64,000 bases of DNA, taken from contig VXBM01000191.1 in the NCBI GenBank assembly GCA_013400155.1, positions 171,008 through 235,007 on the forward strand, read 5' to 3'. Both the position numbers and the translations under genes were made by a program. The notes under the pieces are model-generated. The model did not search any database. It saw nothing but the letters and a program-made list of their open reading frames with translations, and was not told where the DNA came from. This document shows positions 46,129-58,087 of this stretch, piece by piece (the stretch's first letter is position 1; each line of letters opens with the position of its first letter). This stretch comes from Helopsaltes ochotensis (Eukaryota > Chordata > Aves > Passeriformes > Locustellidae).

Positions 46129-46143
46129 AAAAAAAAAAAAAAA
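46129..46143. repeat. Poly(A) run, 15 bp
   Basis: Fifteen A on the plus strand. The upstream sequence shows no recognisable retrocopy. Confidence 0.85.
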
Positions 46144-48184
46144 GGCAGCTGGACAGCTTTAGTCTGTTAAATAGTCCACATTACTTACAGAGCTACTCTC
46201 CTCACTGACCCTTAACAGTTTAGTAGCTATGAACTTTAAGAGGCTCAGTCCTAATCTCCTGCCTTCAAAGGAGACAGAGCTGCTGCAGAATGTGTCCCTT
46301 TGATTGTGGCTTTCCCTGAATTTTGGAAATCCACCTTTGTTATCTGGTCACTTCCATTCTTTTATCTAGCTGGTGACAAAAGTAAAATTAATGTACATGG
46401 CTAGACTCATCCAGGGGCCTTCATTACTCCTGGATGCTTTGCTCTCCTCTTGGTGTGGGCTCTCTCAAATAGCATGTAAATACCAGATTGCTACCTAAGG
46501 CACAAAACGTTCAGGATCCTTGGATGTGCAGCCCTGACTAAATATGCTGGCCAAGGAGTGTTCTGGCTTAGAGAATGTCTCTTGTATCTTTACTCTGACC
46601 TGAGGAAAAGTGTCATGCAAGTGATGTGAGGAAACGGTCTCTTGACATGAGGCCTCAGGGACTCTCTTTCTGTAATCTGCACAGCTGTCAAGACTGGACC
46701 CAGAGAAAGCTCATTTTGTAGCAAACCCAGTAATTTTCAGCAAGGAAGGGCAGTTGGGCTGGTGCTGTCTGTTGGGTTTTGTTTTTTTCTTCCCCAGGGA
46801 TAGTAGTGTTCTGTTCAAGTAATTTCACATGGGCACTGTTCTCCACTTCTGTGGAGCATTGTTCCCTGGGTTTTAAGCACTGAGAACTGTGGGCGTGGTC
46901 ATGAACCTGGGTGGATTCAAAGAACATGCACAATACTGATATTCAAGGAATTTGAATTTGACCCTGTCCTATGGCTCTAAGATGCACGTGAGTATTTCTG
47001 TTGCATACAAAGATTTTCCGGCCTGCTGTATGTGAGAGCTCAGCACCACAGAATATTTTTCACCCTGGGCTGAAAACTGGACTTAAAACATAAACTCCAG
47101 CTTCCGCAGAGATTTTTTGCTCTTTCCCACTTCAACAACAACCATCAAGTAACACAAGAATGTTCACTCTCATCATTCTCTGGACAAGTGGCTAAGATGT
47201 CAGCTTACAAAACCACTTAAAAACAACAAAGAAACAAAACCCCAAACACACAAGCAAAGGAAAATATAGGAGGGGGGAAGAGAGAGACAATGACATAGTA
47301 AAACGTTTCCTCACTGTATCTAGACTTCAAATGTGGGGACCAAGGCATTAGCTCTTGGAATCACATATGGACACTGCTGTGCTCCTGTCTTCAGGAACAC
47401 CGGTGATGCACATCAGCCTTTTGGCTTCCCTCAGGTGCTTGCACAAACACTGGCAGCTGCTGTCAGGAAAGGCTTCCAGGATCAAGCTGCAAATGCCTCT
47501 GTAGGGCTTCTGTGCACTTGAAAACCAGAACTTGATTGCATGACATTCCTTCGTATCCTGTACTCTCTTCTTGACCTTTCTTCTGTGTTTTCCATGTGAC
47601 TGACAGCCCTTCAAAACACAAAGCAACAGGATAGTGTTGGATGGTGGGAGGAAACATTGCCATCAGTTTGGCATATCATTATTGAAACAGCTTCAAGTTA
47701 TCAACAGCTTCAAGGGAGAAAAATGCTGATATTTGTTTTTTGCCTTGCATACTATTCCCCACTCATTAATCGGTTTCTTGACTCTCTGACCCACTTTCCT
47801 GCAATAATAGCTACATGGAAAGCCTCATATTTCTTATCCTGGTGTCTGTATCCCTGGGCTGAAGTTTTTCAATTCTGTTTGCTGGCTAACCCTTCCAAGA
47901 TGCTTCTGACTGTAACTAGACAAAAATCTTTCCTTCCTAAGAGTTTGGAAACCGTATCCTAAACTTTCTATTCTACTGACTTTTATTCTTTACTTGTCAC
48001 AGCTGCTAGAAGAAGTAAAACGTCCCTGTGGAGGAATTATTTAATTTTGCTGAAATCTTAGGGACAAGAGGGGTGACGGAGTATCCAATCCCTAGTCTCA
48101 AGGCTCATCACATTAATTGTCTATATAAAACATCACCAAAAGCAGTTTTACCATAGTAATTAGTGTCCCCAAGCCTGCCATTTA

Positions 48185-48470
48185 TCTAATAATCACAGCA
48201 TTTTGCAAATACTCTTTAATTACATTCTCAGCAGCCTGGTCTCTTTAATTTTGCTGTTCTGACTTAGTCCTACAATAGCCACTCTTTTTAATAAGGTAAT
48301 TAGTAGCCACACTTCAGCATTGTATAAACTGATAGAGAGATTGCATTCAGCGGCCGTCTGCTTAAACACTGCAAAAGTGGTAGAGAGAGAAATTAGGTCT
48401 GCATCTGACTCCTTCAATTCTATTTTGACAACTATGGTAATCATGCTTTTTGATTCTGTAAGTTCACCTA
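48185..48470. promoter_or_regulatory. Candidate conserved non-coding (enhancer-like) block
   Basis: Repeat-free DNA with many homeodomain cores (ATCTAATAATCACAG, CTTTAATTACATT, TAATAAGGTAATTAG) and open frames on both strands over the same interval (48555-48220 minus, 48320-48574 plus). No coding domain is seen. Of all unique stretches here this is the one I would most expect to be conserved across birds. Confidence 0.3.
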
Positions 48471-51400
48471 GGGTTGTCCCAGTGCTTCCATATGGTACCA
48501 GGCTCCAGCTTGCCCTCCCCTTCCAGTGCCTTGCTGCACTTGTGTTCATGCTCAATCCTTACCACCGACTCTAGTGGCTGTGAAGTTTTAAAGTACCAAA
48601 AGAAGTGCAGTTTTCAGCCAGCTCCAAAGTGTTGAGTGAGCCGGAATGACCTAAACAGGGGATGACAATGCTCTCCTTGGTTTGAGGGCGTGGCACACCA
48701 CCAGATTACAATCAGGACCATCTAAAGTATCTCTCTCAATTCAGAAACTTGGAAAATTAGCATTTTCAGGAGCACGGTGATACTTTCACCTATGTCACTA
48801 GAAGATCCTGTTCCTTAACATAAAACTATTTTTTCCTCATTTGTCATATTAGATGTTGAAAACTGTAGAGACATCTACAACCTGCCCTTCAGGTTCCAGT
48901 AGCTTGATACAAGGACAGGTGAGAAGGTAGGCTGTCAAAAATAAAATCACAATTACATACCTTGCCTTCCTGTGATATTCAAGCAAATCATGGTCTAACT
49001 AGCATTTATGATTTTTAAAACCTTTTTTGTGGAGCCTCAGTGATGGCAGTAAGCTCAGTGTTTCAATAACTACAACATGTTGTGCCTTAAAATAGAGGCT
49101 CAAATTCCAGCCACTGGCAAGCAACATTCAAATGGCAGGGGGAAAGCAGGGAAATTATTATTTGCAAAGATGTGAATTATATATTTGAATATTAGAAAAA
49201 GGAAACACTATGGAAATAACAATTTCTAAAACAGGCCTTTAGGCAAGAATCACATACTGTTTTTCACTTTAAAAAAATTTAGTGTGTTATCTCTAAAGCC
49301 TAAGATACAAATGTGTGTAGCTGACTGGCAAGGAACTACTATAAGTCAGTTGTAAACCAGATAGTGAGAAGTAGAGTTAAGGTACAACAGAATGTGCTGG
49401 AAAGATGATGGTCCCTCTTGCAACAGTGAATTTTTAACTGTCCCCATGTAAACAGTACTTTTGGCTACATATGAAATAATCTAAATCTAACTGACTGTCT
49501 TTTACAACCCAAAAAGCTTCTGTATGATGATGGTTTTATTTAAGATTGGACCTTGTGCCTATATTCTGCTTCTATTGCCAGAATCTGATATTTCTCTTGT
49601 TGCTCAGTCTGACAGGTCTCCAAGCCTGAGGTGACAACAGCCTATGGACGAGACCTTACACAGAGCAAGGCCATGGCCCTTCGAGCTCGTAGATTTGTGC
49701 AAGTACCAGGTGTAATCTTGACCTGTACGTTTTGTGATCTCACAATGGACATGGGAAACAAGATGCTGAGGGCAAAGAAATGTTTTAAAGGCCTAAAAGA
49801 CTAACATGATGCTAGCAGTGTGTAAATTTACTAGCCTTCAGTATTGACATGCTGCATGCTGGATGGAAGCAGAGTTTTCTGCACAAATGCTGAAAACTAT
49901 TGTAATGGTAGAAAAGTAGATTGGAAAGCTTTGGAAGAGCACATGAGTGTGCTGGAAGAGAGAGTGCATCAGCCAAAAACTCTTGGAAAAAGTTAGGCTA
50001 GGGAGTGATGACATGATGATAAAAATATAAACAAGTGAAAGGAAATTGCATGAAAGAAAGGAAGAGGGTTATCTGGATTATCTAGAAAGTTGCTGCACAG
50101 ATTTAAGCCTAAAATTAAAAATGGAAAAAGAATGAGGCTAGACAGAAAGAAAAAAATGCACAACCTTGAGCATGCCTAGAATAGATTGTCAGACCAGCAG
50201 AGGCAATGACATGGGTGGGTGAGACCAGATAGGATAAGACAATAGGAATAATAAAGTAAGGAAACAACCCTTTTGGTGTGAGCAATTGGAGTGGATGACC
50301 CAATTTGTGCTTTTCCAGGTCTGGCTGGCTATATATAGTTGAAGGGAGGCGGTAAACAAAGCTTGTGCACTGGTCACTGGTGGTTGGCTACGATGGCACA
50401 AAAAGTTAAGCTTCCCATACCTCTGCCTGATTTCATGGAGACATGGCTGTGAGGCAGCATTGCCAGCCCAACACTTGCCAAAGGTCTATCTGCACAAAAT
50501 TCTGTGAAATGGAAAAGATGAGAGCTGTCAGCCAAAGCTGTGGCTCTCAAATCTTCCAGGCTTTTAGAAGTTTTGAACTACAACTGGAATGGTTGTCTTG
50601 GATGCTTAGGCTGCCTTGAGCTGCCCAAGTCTGTTGTCCCAGGTTCCTCATCCTTGGACCAAGTTCATTATTTGTTTGTCTTGTGCCTATCAAATCTTTT
50701 CACCTCTCTCAATCTCCAGGGTGATAACATGGATTGTGCACCTCAGCATGTGATACTAATGCAGCAGCTTCAGGCTCACTAGCATAATTTTCACACAAAA
50801 AATCACATCTGCACCTTCTTCTGTTTTGTTTTATACTCCCTACAGTGGAATGAGAAAGAATAATATGAGAAAATGAAGGTTATGAGAAGCATGAATTTGC
50901 CATGCTTCTTTTTCTGGTTTGCTCATGATGTCAGGGTTTGGGAATTGTTTTTCTATTTTTTCTTTTTACCCTGAAATATGCATCAATGCAATCTCAATCT
51001 GCTTCAGAAGAAGAATATCAAAGGAAAATGTCCATTAGAAGACCTATTGGCCCTTTCTGTTTGTTTTGCATGGGAATTTTTTGTTCAGTTTTGTAGTGAT
51101 AGACTCATACTTGGCTGAAACAAACCTTTAAAGGAAGTGTCCCTAAATGTGCCTTCAGGTCTGTTCTCTCAGCTGAGACAGGAAGACAGATCCTGAAATT
51201 CTCCTTCTTGCAAAGAAAGGGGTCTGCATTTCTAAGCCAGCGAGTCACTTTTCCCTTACTTGGCATTCAGTGAGCTCTTGGGAGAGCTGCAGTTACATGC
51301 CAGAGACATACTAAAAGGGAGGAAGGAAGATTTTGAAGTCCTGCCAAACACTGCACATTGTTACGCACCGAGGCACTCCCTGCACACACCTTGGGTGGTG

Positions 51401-52299
51401 GGTACTGGTGTGCAAATGTTCAGGTGGTGACCACTTTATATTTGCATGCATGGGAAATATTGACCGTGTCCCCCTAATAAAGGCACTGAGAGTTTTTGTT
51501 TTACTCACATATAGACACTGTAGGTTTGGAGAAATTTTTCAGGACAGAAAAAAAAAAAAAAAACACACAACCCCCAAAGAAAAAGCACAAAAGCAAAACA
51601 ATTGAGGACTGTCTGCAAACCTGAGGAGAGAAGTTTTTTAAAAGGTGACAAATGCTTCCTTAAAATCAGAAATTAAAAGGACTGAATGCCATGACATCAG
51701 GCCAAAAATTGCTGGTTTGGGTAATGAGGGAGGAAATGCTGCAGTCTTTGGTTGAGAGCCAAGGGCAGGGAAATAAATTTTGCAAATTTCTGGAAAACGA
51801 GAATTCTGCAAAAATTTCAGAACTGAAACAGGATATCCAGGAAAATTTTAAACCTCCTTTGAACAGTTATATCTAAACTCCAAAACATCCAGTAGAGCCA
51901 GGATTCCTAGGGCCTCTGGTCTCCTAATAGTGGCCAGCCCAGTAATGACCTGCCCTCGGGCAAGGGTCCCTGCAGCCTTCAGTCCCCCTGTGTTATGTTG
52001 TGCACCCAGCAGGAAACACCTCTGGGATCCAGTCCTGCCTGTGCTTTATCAGAAGTTTGGCAAACAGACCCATTTCCTGAAGACGTTTTCACTCTGAATT
52101 GCCCTTTTCCAAATTGTTTCACTGGAAAATTCCTAACGTGCCCTAGCTGCTATCCAAGGACACTGGAAGAAACTAAGAGGTAGCAAGTTCAAAGCTGAAA
52201 AAGAGACTGTTTTCACCTGTGTGATAGAATTCAACTATGAATCTCATTCCTGCAGGCTGTCATGGAGGTCGCGAGTTTATGAAGATTCAGAAAGAACTG
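48471..52299. other. Unique non-coding DNA
   Basis: An A-rich/A-C tract lies at 51548-51600. No recognised gene or transposon. Confidence 0.45.
51548..51600. repeat. Poly(A) plus A/C-rich tract
   Basis: A run of about 16 A, then ACACACAACCCCC and A-rich sequence with scattered C and G. Confidence 0.85.
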
Positions 52300-52620
52300 G
52301 GAATGCATACTGCTGCTGAGCATAATTGTAATTCTATTATGTAAGCCTACAAAAGTAGGTGTGGGGTGGGCTGCTTAGGATGAGACTTTATTGATATCTT
52401 ATAAAGGAAATAAGTGTAATTGTGCAACTTTCAGGTGTGTACTGCAAAGGCAATTTCTCGAGGGTCCCCCACATACATCCAACAAGTTTTGGTGCTGGTC
52501 ATTACAAGTGCAACTATACCATTTTAGTGAACCTCATCCTGATTTGATGGGAGAGGTTTAAATCAAGCCTCCTTATTAAATGTTAAGTCTCATCTTTTAA
52601 TCAGTGAAGGTGTTAAATAT
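52300..52620. promoter_or_regulatory. Candidate conserved non-coding block
   Basis: Repeat-free and AT-rich, with GCATAATTGTAATTC, AGTGTAATTGTGC and CTTTTAATCAG cores. Weak, motif-based call. Confidence 0.2.
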
Positions 52621-55600
52621 TAGAGTCTACTCTTTTGATGTTCCAAGTTGCCTTGGTTACTATTGGATATGTATAGGAAGCAAGAATCATTCTCTTTGTA
52701 GTGGTTTGGGCCCATTTTGTTGGCACAAAGGAGATGAGGAATGGTCAGCAAAAGTTTTTGGGGTGTCAAATGTGCGTAGGGCAATTGCAGGTACAATAGG
52801 TCCCAGGAAGGGAGGGGAGTCTGTAGGAGGAGCTGGATGTTTAGGAGATGATTCTTCAAATTCCTGAACTGCAAAGACATGGTCTGGGTTTATGCTGACA
52901 GACACCACTGCCTTGCTAATTTTGCTGGGTGGGTAGTGTCTGTGCTTCTAGCATTAAAAAAAATCACCTTTGTGTGTGATTCATTTCATCTAATTTTAGC
53001 TGTTTAAGTCCAGGTCTAGTCATCCAGAGTCCCTGTACTCTCAGCAGAGAGAGCGAAGTCTGTCTATAGGGCGATTCATCCCTCTTGTCTCTGATATCTG
53101 TCATAAAATGAGTTGAATCATCCCCAGAAGAGATCATCCTTTTCCACTGACTGTAGTGGGAGCCTAGACATGCCAGACCATGCCAGTTGCCTAATGCTGA
53201 GATAACTCCTGTAAAGTGAGATAAATCTCCCTTCCTGGGTAGCTGTACTCATGCTAGCAACAGCAAAAGGCCAAATAAACCTGGTTTTTATCAACAAAAT
53301 AAATGGCATGTGTACCAGCGGGAGGAGGTTGCCTTCAAAGCTGAAGTCAGCAAGGTCCTACAGCTGTATTCCTCTCCATTTCAGTTCTCAGACTTTATTT
53401 GTACCTGTGAAGACCTTGTCTACTTCTGTCTTTAGAAAACAAGTAGCATCAGACAGAGTGTGCCTCAAAGTTTTCTTGCTTTTTTTTTCCTGCTGTATCT
53501 GTTAGCCAAGTAAAAGAGATTGGGTCTGCATATAAACTTCCCCTTCTTATCCTCACACCATTGAGGCAGCTATGAAGACACTGTTACCTTGCTCCCAGAT
53601 AATCCTGGATGAAGAATTTGCACTAGGCCTGTAATGAGATAAACTTGTGGTTTTAACACAGACACTAATCTACTGGCCCCTCGAGCCAGTAGCACTGCTC
53701 ATATCTTGTAAAATTCGAATGTACTTAACCATCTCATAGCAGCCCTCCATTCCTCTGAAAATGAAAACGTTGGTGTTTTTTTCATTTTAAAACTGCAGAG
53801 GTTACGCATGTGTGTAAGAGGCAATTTGTATGCAAATCCTTTTCCAGAATGCTGGAAGCATGTCTGATAAAAAAATCATAGGAAGCACAAATGAATGACA
53901 GCAAAAAAATGCATGGGACAATATTACTCATACAATGACTTTGTTGCTTAAAGCAGGAAAAAAAAAATCCCAGCAAAACCTCAGAGGAGAAGCACGAAGG
54001 GAATTTCTGTATTTCGCAAATCCTTTGTTTTGGGTGCAAATGTCACAATGTTTGTAGGTAGGCTTCTTATGCTTAGGTAGATGCTCATTGTCCTTCTATG
54101 GCAACATACAGTAAGTTGTGCAAATATAGGCAGTGAGGAGACATCCGTCTCCCACCAGCAGGGAATGTGGGTGTGGGACACATCAGACTCCAGCCCAGCC
54201 CCTCTGGGGCACTGCCCTTGTATGGCGGAGAACAATAACCACCGGAACATACCGAGAGACCTCCTTTGAGGAGGAAAGAAAGGAAAAAGAAGAGGGGGAA
54301 AAAGTTAAATAAATCTTAGCACAGACTTCAACCTGCCAATGTGTTGTTCAGTGCTATTTTGGGAGAACAAAGGCATGTGGGGATCTGGAGACACGCGCGC
54401 GACATTTGCTCACTTGCTCTGGACACTGGCTGAAGCAGGCAGAGAGATCATAAATCACAGAAATCGTGGTGACTCAGGTGTCTCCCAAGGGTGAATAGTC
54501 CTCCCTCTGACCTCTCTTGGTGGGGTCATCACCCCGAGCTGTGAGAAAGTGGAAGGCTGGAAACACTGCTTTTTTAGGGAGCATGTGGTGGACAGACTGA
54601 ATTCAGCAGTGGGTGAAGCTCAATAACATCTCAAAATATCCGTGTGCTTGCTGTTATGTCTCTCTGTTTTGCTGGCCCTCATGCTCAGATTTCGGGTGTA
54701 CCAAAGTACTAAGTGCTGTGGCGTGCTTCCTTGTTGTGTGCGGCAGGTGTGCACCCCACTCACAGGGAGAGGCGCGTGGATTCCCCGCGCTGTGTTTCGG
54801 AACAGCTCCTGTGGTAGCTTCTTGAGTAACGCAAGACTGGATATTTTCTTAACACATGGGCCTTCCTCCTCTTAAAAAAAAAAAAATTCAGGGTCAGGCA
54901 GCCCTTGCAGAGGGACCACTGCACTAACCCATCCCTTGGCATCTGTGCTGATTGAATCGGTGCTGTGTTCCATGTGGCACAGCTGCTGGATACGGACAGT
55001 GTTCTCTGACAGCCAGGAATGCCAATTGCAGTGACAGGGGAAACGCCACCTGGTTTGATCCATAGGATCTTATCACAGGCAAGAGAAAGGAGGGAAACAT
55101 AGGTCACCAGAAAGGATCTGTTGGTGTAGGAGTTGGGCAGTGATGCTAATTGTTATTTTAAGCATGATTTGCTTGACTCTTGGGCCTCACGTCACTGCTT
55201 GGTAATGGACACAAGCAGTGGGTTTGATATTTTCAGGCATTGGACACTGCCTGACTGCAGTTACTGCCAATGTTGCAACTTTGGAAAAATCGGTGCAGTC
55301 ATTGAGCTGTAGTTATCTGGGAGATAATATGTGCCTGTGGGCACCCTTGTCTGAAAAACACTTGCCTTTTGACAGATGTCACTCAGCCACAACAAACAGA
55401 CATTACTTTACTTTTTTTCTCCAGTTTCCCCAGGAGAAGATTCAATGGAAGCAACTAATCTGGTTTCCTGTAGCTCTGGGTCTGTATGTCAAAGCCAAGC
55501 AAATGCAGTGTGAGTAAAGCCAATTTCCAGTGTAGATTTTAACTACCATTTCTTAATGTGACCCAAAGAAAGTTGTATCACAGATATGACTTTAGTGTAC

Positions 55601-57604
55601 ATTTGATTTAAAAGAAAGCTAGTAATGCAGAGGCTTGTTGTAAATGGTAAGTCTGAAAAATTATGTTTAAAGGAAGAAAAAAATCATTTAAAAAATAAAG
55701 TGGGATACAGACAAAATGATGGCTTGTTACTAGGTTTACTTATAACTGTTGTATTGCTGTAAATATAGGGTAAGGAGCGATAGTTTTTGGAACCGGGGAT
55801 CAACACATCCTCCTGCATGCTGAACTTCTGGCTCATTGGCTAGATTTGGGCAGGGAGTGAAGGGAGAATTATATACCTGTGCCCAAGATTGGTATGTTTC
55901 ACTCACCATATCTAGTAAGTGTTACTTAACATAGAAATGAGCCAAAAGCACTGCTCCTGTGCCTCAGGTCAGGTTACAAAGCCCAGGAATAGTACGTAGG
56001 AGGGATTTCTGGGGCACACCTTAGGTGCCAGAAGATGCTTTTCATATCAGGGACTACCTGAGTCTCCTTGGCAGAAGCAGAGCTCAGCTGTGGTGGAGTT
56101 TGTTTTTGGTGGTTTTGGGGCTGTTTTTGTTGTTTCCCAGCTGGAGGCTGAATTGCATACCAGGAAAAAGATGAGTTGGGCTAGTCAGAAAGCATGAGGA
56201 AACTGCATTCAAAATTTCATCCTTTTAGAAGCAAAGTGATAAGTATCTGCCAGCTCCAGGCAGAAATCTGCATTTCCATTTCTGGCTCCAGCTCACCTCT
56301 GGCAGTGGAGGGAGCAGGGGCTTAGTGGGTCCCTCTCAGCAACTGGTGAGGAGGGGATCTGCTTTGGAACCAGCGCAGCTGCATTGACAAGGGTAGTCAG
56401 GGTCCATGGTTCTCTCCAGGGACTGCACCCTGCCTTCCTTCATTCCTCAGGTTCTTTGGAGTTTCATCTTACTCTGCTGGTTTTACTTGATGTCTCTGCT
56501 GATACTTCTTTTTCCAAACCAGCAACTTGACAAACCACAGTGAGAGTTTAGGGAGAAAGAGTCAGACAACAAAACATTGACCCCAGACGTGCACATTTAT
56601 TTAACACTTGCTTTTGAGGCATGCAGCTTGCTGACACCCTTCAAAGTGAGTGACTACCTTTCTCCTGTGCTGGCTGGCAGCCTGGAATGAAGAAGCACCT
56701 TGCCTGGGGGGGAATCCATGGCTCTGACTGACAGGCCTCCACACAGCAGTTTATCTGCCAGCCAGCTTTGACCGTGTCGTACTCTACTAGGAACAGCGAG
56801 AGATAGGACTATTGAGCTTAGTTGCAAAAAGAGAGAGAGCTTTAGTCTACTGGATCTTCTTTTATAGACAGTTCTGAAAAGGTCTGAAAGTGTAAAACTT
56901 CCATTTGCTATCAAACTAGCATAAAACAATCATTGGACAGTTAGGAAAAGCATCTTTTGACTGTTTCTTACAAGTAAACGATAAGGAGACAAACAACACC
57001 TGCAAAGGTTGTTTTCCTTCTCCAAGGACTGTTTGAAATCCTCCTCACCATTTCTTAGGCCTCAGTTTCTTAGGCCTGGTGTGAGAAAGTTATGTGACTT
57101 AATTTCACATAGACACTGTGCTGCCTGCCTGATCTCTTGCATTCAGCATCCACATGGCCGCTGCGCTGGAATTTGGGACAAACACAAGGGACACCTGATC
57201 TTAGGGAAGGGGCAGTGGGGGCTTCGTGTGACTGGGTTATGGAAGCAGCAAGCAGCCATGGAGAGCTGGCCATGGGAAGCCAGCAGCAGGCTGCCCAGCT
57301 TGAAAAACATTCCAAGTCCACCAGATCCTCACTGGCGGCTGGAGTTTAGCATAGGCATGAGAAGGTAGCCTCCAGCCAAATGAAAGTACAGCCCAGATGT
57401 GAAACAGCTATCATTGCCTGACTTCACCAATTAAATTGGGGCCACTCTCCTATTCATTTGCTTGTTTGTTTATTTTGAGAGGGCAACTTCTTTGTTGTAT
57501 TCTGTAGCTGTAATTTGATTTGTCCTAGCTTTTCGTGTGCTGTTGAGACAAGCTGAGTGGAAATTCCAGTTACATGCTTTCATTTGTTCCCCCTTGGCAT
57601 GCAG
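52621..57604. other. Unique non-coding DNA
   Basis: It includes a modestly CpG-richer patch near 54715-54835, a 37-bp homopurine run (54268-54304), an ACGCGCGCGA run near 54392-54401, and a proline-rich minus frame at 52908-52687 without a recognised domain. No gene is called. Confidence 0.45.
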
Positions 57605-57734
57605 GCTTCGGGAAGAGGGCTACGGGAACATTGGCCTGTGTGTCATTAATCTTCTGGGAACAATGAAAAGAGAGCATTTGAATGTGTTTTGGCTCTTCCG
57701 GCAGGCTCTCTATGAAGGACTTCTCCTTTATGTG
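57605..57734 (+). other. Candidate internal coding exon, unknown product
   Basis: 130 bp are bounded by a good acceptor (CATTTGTTCCCCCTTGGCATGCAG, written here in two parts: CATTTGTTCCCCC then TTGGCATGCAG) and a near-consensus donor (TATGTG/GTAAGA, GT at 57735-57736). One frame is open across the whole interval. It starts with the third base of a codon and ends on a codon boundary. The predicted 43 residues have a protein-like mix, for example YGNIGLCVINLLGTMKREHL followed by a WLFRQALYEGLLLYV segment, and the interval holds three CpGs. I do not recognise the sequence, and no neighbouring exon was identified. It may equally be a pseudo-exon or a conserved non-coding element. Confidence 0.25.
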
Positions 57735-58087
57735 GTAAGAATAACAAAACAAGGAAAAAAAAAAGAGGAGAAGAACAATAAAAGAAATCCTTCAGAGGAG
57801 AGTGCATATGTCCCTGGGTGTCCATCAGCCTCGCTGGATGGGGCTGCATCCCAATACCAGGAATGAAAGCCCATCATCACAGCAAGGGGCAGAGGTGAGG
57901 GCTCCCATTCAGGCATTCAGAACCCAAAAAGTTGAATAGATGCAGCTTTTGATGAAGAGTAGTGTATGTAGATATCTGTGCCCTTCCCCTAAAAATGTCT
58001 TGGAGGCAAGGCAGAAAGGCTGTATCTGCAAACAGGTGGGTTGTACCTCATCATGGCTTTTGCTGGAGAATAACCATTAACCTTCAC
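57735..58087. other. Unique non-coding DNA
   Basis: Nothing recognised between the candidate exon and the CR1 copy. Confidence 0.45.

Larger units (their letters stand above)
44401..48184. other. Unique non-coding DNA with simple repeats and one hairpin
   Basis: Contains the 44955-44986 hairpin and several T/G tracts listed separately. The segment 45270-45530 has a vaguely LINE-like frame that I could not confirm. Confidence 0.45.
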
